Shown here: positions 5,176 to 5,564 of the stretch, one piece after another
How positions within the stretch are numbered: position 1 is the stretch's first letter
How the letters are laid out: each line of letters starts with the position of its first letter
Source of the DNA: Acidobacteriota bacterium
GTDB lineage: Bacteria; Acidobacteriota; Terriglobia; Terriglobales; SCQP01
Assembly: GCA_021818645.1 (NCBI GenBank)
Contig: JAKATS010000243.1
Location: forward strand, 1 to 5,564
DNA length: 5,564 nt
Direction of reading: 5' to 3'
Notes under the pieces: generated by a model
What the model was told of the DNA's origin: nothing
The model's database searches: none
The model's input: the letters and a program-made list of their open reading frames with translations, nothing else
Position numbers and translations under genes: made by a program

Positions 5176-5564
5176 TCAAAGCGGGAGATGGATACCAGAT
5201 TTTTGCAGGCGTTCCTCCAGAATCATGTCTGGTGTCCAGCCGCGAAGATTGAGTTCGGCGGGATCGCCGGCGGCAAGCGCTGCGCGGGGAATTAATCCGA
5301 TCAGCTCGGTTTCAACCGCGGCGGTGCCCAAATCGCGCGCCAGTTGGCTGACCTTTCGCCAGACATCATAGAGCCCGGTCTGCCGGAAATCGGTGAGATT
5401 CATCGAGACCTGAGCCCGATCGGGATCGCGCAGCCGCAGTCCCAGCGCTTTGACGGCCGGAAAGCCGCCGTTGGAGGCGCGAATGGCGCGGGCGATCCGG
5501 CGTGCGATGGACGGATCCGCGGTGGCGAGATTGATATTGCAGGCGATCAGCAGTGGCCGGGCGC
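5176..5564 (-). CDS. ftcD: Glutamate formimidoyltransferase, C-terminal part (5' end beyond the window)
   Basis: The enzyme moves the formimino group from N-formimino-L-glutamate to tetrahydrofolate, a late step of histidine degradation that feeds one-carbon metabolism. Translating back from the TGA at 5176-5178, the frame stays open to the right edge and gives 128 residues. They include ARPLLIACNINLATADPSIA (1-20), IARAIRASNGG (23-33), VKALGL (37-42), QVSMNLTDF (51-59) and VETELIGLIPRAAL (83-96), which are characteristic of the C-terminal subdomain of formiminotransferases. The N-terminal subdomain with the catalytic histidine is outside the window. The protein ends soon after the transferase domain (DMILEERL, 113-120), so the cyclodeaminase domain of animal FTCD is not fused here. 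The stop is followed directly by an in-frame TAA, a tandem stop. The internal ATG at 5401-5403 is only a methionine within the VSMNLT motif, not the start. Confidence 0.92.
   Translation of the reverse strand, partial: ARPLLIACNINLATADPSIARRIARAIRASNGGFPAVKALGLRLRDPDRAQVSMNLTDFRQTGLYDVWRKVSQLARDLGTAAVETELIGLIPRAALAAGDPAELNLRGWTPDMILEERLQKSGIHLPL

Noticed and set aside
1..5564. tRNA, rRNA, CRISPR, transposon or phage elements
   Set aside because: No cloverleaf-like sequence, regularly spaced repeat, transposase-like protein or terminal inverted repeat was seen on either strand.

Overview
The window is a GC-rich, gene-dense stretch of ordinary bacterial chromosome, best guessed as Acidobacteriota or a relative. 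The guess rests on the AtpE precursor (a c subunit with a signal-peptide-like N-terminus ending near PLFGQ), an atpB-atpE pair that is not followed by the other ATP synthase genes, and the overall protein flavour. It is an inference from sequence style, not a database result. I see no tRNA, rRNA, CRISPR array, insertion sequence or phage gene.

Layout. (1) Positions 1-1106, plus strand: the 3' part of atpB (F0 subunit a, open at the left edge), a 107-base gap with hairpin potential, and atpE (F0 subunit c). A strong hairpin at 1131-1163 closes this block and probably terminates transcription from both sides. (2) 1162-1920, minus strand: an RsuA/RluB-family rRNA pseudouridine synthase, convergent with atpE; its stop codon lies inside the shared terminator. 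(3) About 2003-2782, plus strand: larB, the first enzyme of nickel-pincer cofactor synthesis, divergent from the pseudouridine synthase. (4) 2836-5564, minus strand, read from right to left: the 3' end of a glutamate formimidoyltransferase gene (open at the right edge), a 52-codon reading frame that looks like the N-terminus of GalT, galT, and galK. galT and galK overlap by four bases (ATGA). GalT and GalK are consecutive Leloir-pathway enzymes: GalK makes galactose 1-phosphate and GalT exchanges it with UDP-glucose. No GalE, GalM or sugar transporter is in the window.

The points most worth a second look are: the apparent N-terminus of GalT cut off by a single in-frame TGA; the sodium-type ligand set (Gln, Glu-Ser, Tyr) in the c subunit; and the hairpin-prone atpB-atpE gap upstream of atpE. 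The last two could be linked, since known Na+ riboswitches control some ATP synthase genes, but that link is a hypothesis. I did not find a clearly new biological system here.
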